NCBI GenBank assembly: GCA_002409965.1
Contig: DHON01000011.1
Span: 742-17,655 of the forward strand
Reading direction: 5' to 3'
Origin: Firmicutes bacterium UBA5389
GTDB taxonomy: Bacteria > Bacillota > DTU025
Length of the DNA: 16,914 nucleotides
A program made the translations under genes and the position numbers. Under the pieces are notes generated by a model, which was not told where the DNA came from, made no database searches, and saw only the letters and a list, made by a program, of their open reading frames with translations. Positions 15,569 to 16,914 of this stretch are shown here, one piece after another (position 1 is the stretch's first letter; the number at the start of each line of letters is the position of its first letter).

Positions 15569-16000
15569 CTAGCCTCTGTGCACGTTCAGCAGCGTTGCCG
15601 TGAATTGTGTGTAAGCCAGGCCGATGAGTTCCTGTGTGATCTGCTTCACCGAGCACACATTGCCGGACGGGCCCTTGCTGTAGGTATACCAAGGCGCGAT
15701 GTACAACAAGACAGGCTGCACGAGACGTGTGGAGCCCGGCGACTCGAACAATGTTGTCGCCCCATCTTGCGAAGGCGCTCGTGTTCGTGCGAATGTTCCG
15801 GATGTTCTCGCTGACCTGGCGGCGGATGCCTCGACGTTCAGATCGATGATCGCCTGCTCCATCTGGGGATGCCGCTTGAGAATGGGCCTGTTTCGGCTTC
15901 CCACGTACTTGATCTTCACCGCGAGATTATCTCCCAGATCGAACAGCGGCACAGACTTGTGCCCCTCTACTCCCTGAAGCCACTGAAGTAGATCCATCAT
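15569..16000 (-). CDS. Unrecognised 143-aa protein, weak resemblance to NERD-type nuclease domains
   Basis: The gene starts at ATG 16000, overlapping the preceding stop as TGATG with AGGGGAG just upstream, so translation is coupled. I do not recognise the protein with confidence. The first 60 residues (from MDLLQWLQGVEGHKSVP) include NLAVKIKYVGSRNRPILKRH and QMEQAIIDLNVEA. The later VQPVLLYIAPWYTYSKG and VKQITQELI are hydrophobic strand and helix patterns. The order basic NP/NRP loop, Q-helix, PVLL strand recalls the second half of nuclease-related (NERD) domains, but the catalytic front half is not evident, so this is speculative. The middle (SARTSGTFARTRAPSQDG) is low-complexity and may mark a frameshift. 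It is the last gene of the unit. Confidence 0.5.
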   Translation of the reverse strand: MMDLLQWLQGVEGHKSVPLFDLGDNLAVKIKYVGSRNRPILKRHPQMEQAIIDLNVEASAARSARTSGTFARTRAPSQDGATTLFESPGSTRLVQPVLLYIAPWYTYSKGPSGNVCSVKQITQELIGLAYTQFTATLLNVHRG

Positions 16001-16470
16001 CACTCCCCTGCCCTCACACATATCTCCTGGTTGTCATCCAGCGCTCGCCTCAGCCTCTGCATCATAACGCCGATACCGGCGGCGCCGGCGAGAGGCAGCT
16101 CGTACGAGTAGTCCCCGCCGAATGCCGCCTTCACAACCTCAACATACCGGCGTCCGCCAAGAACTAGGATAGTGTCGAACTCGGCAAGGCCTTCGCTCGC
16201 TATCTGGCATCGCAGTATATGGATGCCAATGGGTTTGGGTCTCGCCCGGTTGAACGACACGTTGTAGTCAGCCGGGACAATGTCCTGTGGATGCAGGAAC
16301 CCGTACTTTGCCGACAAAATGACCCATTTGTCGAAAAACCGCAGAGCGTACTCCCTGCACAAGCGCGAAAACGAACCGACATATGCCTCCCGGGCCGGTG
16401 TAGGACCTCTACCAGGTTCCACAGCCCAGACCTTCTTCTGACCACAGGAAACCACACAGAGCCTAGCCAT
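16000..16470 (-). CDS. DUF6884-type protein
   Basis: The 156-aa protein begins ARLCVVSCGQKKVWAV, then TPAREAYVGSFSRLCREYA, then DKWVILSAKYGFLHPQDIV, and later FDTILVLGGRRYVEVVKAAF. The order CxxKK, PAxxxYxGxxF, WxILSAKYGLL and a C-terminal strand with GG is the hallmark of DUF6884 and related YaaA-like proteins, found widely in phages, plasmids and accessory islands; the biochemical role is not established to my knowledge. ATG 16470 follows AGGTGAG by five bases and lies inside the 3' end of the upstream gene. A GTG nine bases earlier (16479) is possible but overlaps the ribosome binding site. The stop overlaps the next ATG. Family call from remembered motifs, no search. Confidence 0.7.
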   Translation of the reverse strand: MARLCVVSCGQKKVWAVEPGRGPTPAREAYVGSFSRLCREYALRFFDKWVILSAKYGFLHPQDIVPADYNVSFNRARPKPIGIHILRCQIASEGLAEFDTILVLGGRRYVEVVKAAFGGDYSYELPLAGAAGIGVMMQRLRRALDDNQEICVRAGE

Positions 16471-16914
16471 CGCACTCACCTGCGAGTGTGTCTATCATGT
16501 CTGAGTATCTTGGTCGTCCTCCGCTTTGGAGTAGTGACTTCAACCACATCCCCAAAACACTCATATCACGTTCCCGTCTTGCGATACGATTCTGAACCTC
16601 ATGTGAGAATATGTGTCCGAGGGTGTAGTAGAACACATAGACTGCATCGATGGAACGGAAACTGTCGATGCACCAGAGCTCCGGATCACCTGGTGTTACC
16701 CCGAGACGAGAGTGGTACTGAACATACAGACTCTCAGGCATTGCCTTGGTTTCCCATAGATCCAGTTCCAGTAGTCCGCTAAGCGCCGTTCGGCTGTACT
16801 CCAAGAGCGCCAACGTCTCCGCTGTCTCCGCCAACCCCTCATCCTGCATCCAGAAGAAACCTATCCATTCGAATAGCACCGCCACAGACTCTTGAACCTC
16901 CCACGACTTAAGTC
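16463..16914 (-). CDS. C-terminal part of a probable M3-like (gluzincin) metallopeptidase, cut by the window edge
   Basis: The frame is open to the right edge without a stop, so the 5' part of the gene lies outside. The visible 149 codons are helical: ESVAVLFEWIGFFWMQDEG, AETAETLALLEYSRTAL, LYVQYHSRLGVTPGDPELW, VYVFYYTLGHIFSHEVQNRI, WLKSLLQSGGRPRYSDMI. The sequence of an LYxxY segment, a DPxLW-like segment, a Y-rich YxLG helix and a final GG-x-x-Y-x-x-hydrophobic tail recalls the C-terminus of M3/oligoendopeptidase F-type peptidases. The zinc-binding HExxH helix would be upstream, outside the window, so the call cannot be confirmed here. The stop TAG lies inside the start of the DUF6884 gene (8-base overlap), pointing to one operon. 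Confidence 0.45.
   Translation of the reverse strand, partial: LKSWEVQESVAVLFEWIGFFWMQDEGLAETAETLALLEYSRTALSGLLELDLWETKAMPESLYVQYHSRLGVTPGDPELWCIDSFRSIDAVYVFYYTLGHIFSHEVQNRIARRERDMSVLGMWLKSLLQSGGRPRYSDMIDTLAGECDG

Noticed and set aside
15377..15814. 145-aa plus-strand frame
   Set aside because: Its second half is opposite the third gene of the trio and is Arg/Cys-rich shadow sequence; no start signal.

Overview
The window carries a complete type I-E CRISPR-Cas locus read right to left on the minus strand (about 10003 down to 1), followed by a stretch of partly decayed accessory genes (10.6-13.7 kb), a membrane-anchored serine hydrolase (13.7-15.2 kb) and the end of a small, tightly overlapping three-gene unit (15.6-16.9 kb). 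The DNA looks moderately GC-rich. Strong AGGAGG-type ribosome binding sites, GTG starts, a TipAS-domain remnant, and CubicO-type and alpha/beta hydrolases suggest a Gram-positive anaerobe-like lineage (Actinomycetota/Coriobacteriia or Clostridia-type Bacillota). That assignment is an inference and no marker gene here settles it.

CRISPR locus: cas3, cse1 (cas8e), cse2 (cas11), cas7e, cas5e, cas6e, cas1 and cas2 follow each other with overlaps or gaps of a few bases, so they are almost certainly one transcript. cas2 is followed by a 98-bp leader and then an array of at least 24 repeats (23 complete and identical by eye, plus one cut by the window's left edge) at an exact 61-bp period. Every protein keeps its expected motifs: HD, Walker A and DEVH in Cas3; E153/H220/D230/D233 in Cas1; a glycine-rich C-terminus and a plausible catalytic His in Cas6e. 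The system therefore looks functional: Cas1-Cas2 capture DNA, Cas6e cuts the transcript, Cascade (Cse1-Cse2-Cas7-Cas5-Cas6) uses the crRNA, and Cas3 degrades the target. In crRNA orientation the first spacer base is a pyrimidine in 21 of 23 spacers, which looks like the PAM-derived base known from I-E adaptation. One spacer reads as a tyrosine-recombinase motif.

Right of cas3 there is a 645-bp gene-free region. It is followed by an S9-type peptidase whose signal peptide and catalytic domain lie in different frames with no propeller domain, a membrane-anchored alpha/beta hydrolase converging on it, and an orphan half of a TipAS drug-binding domain next to a strong hairpin. This looks like a zone of gene loss beside the CRISPR locus. 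Further right lie a 513-aa serine hydrolase with a C-terminal membrane module and an operon-like trio: the C-terminal part of a probable M3-like peptidase, a DUF6884-type protein and an unrecognised protein with a weak resemblance to nuclease-related (NERD) domains. I see no clearly new system. The trio is the least explained part, and the CRISPR array holds the most readable new information.
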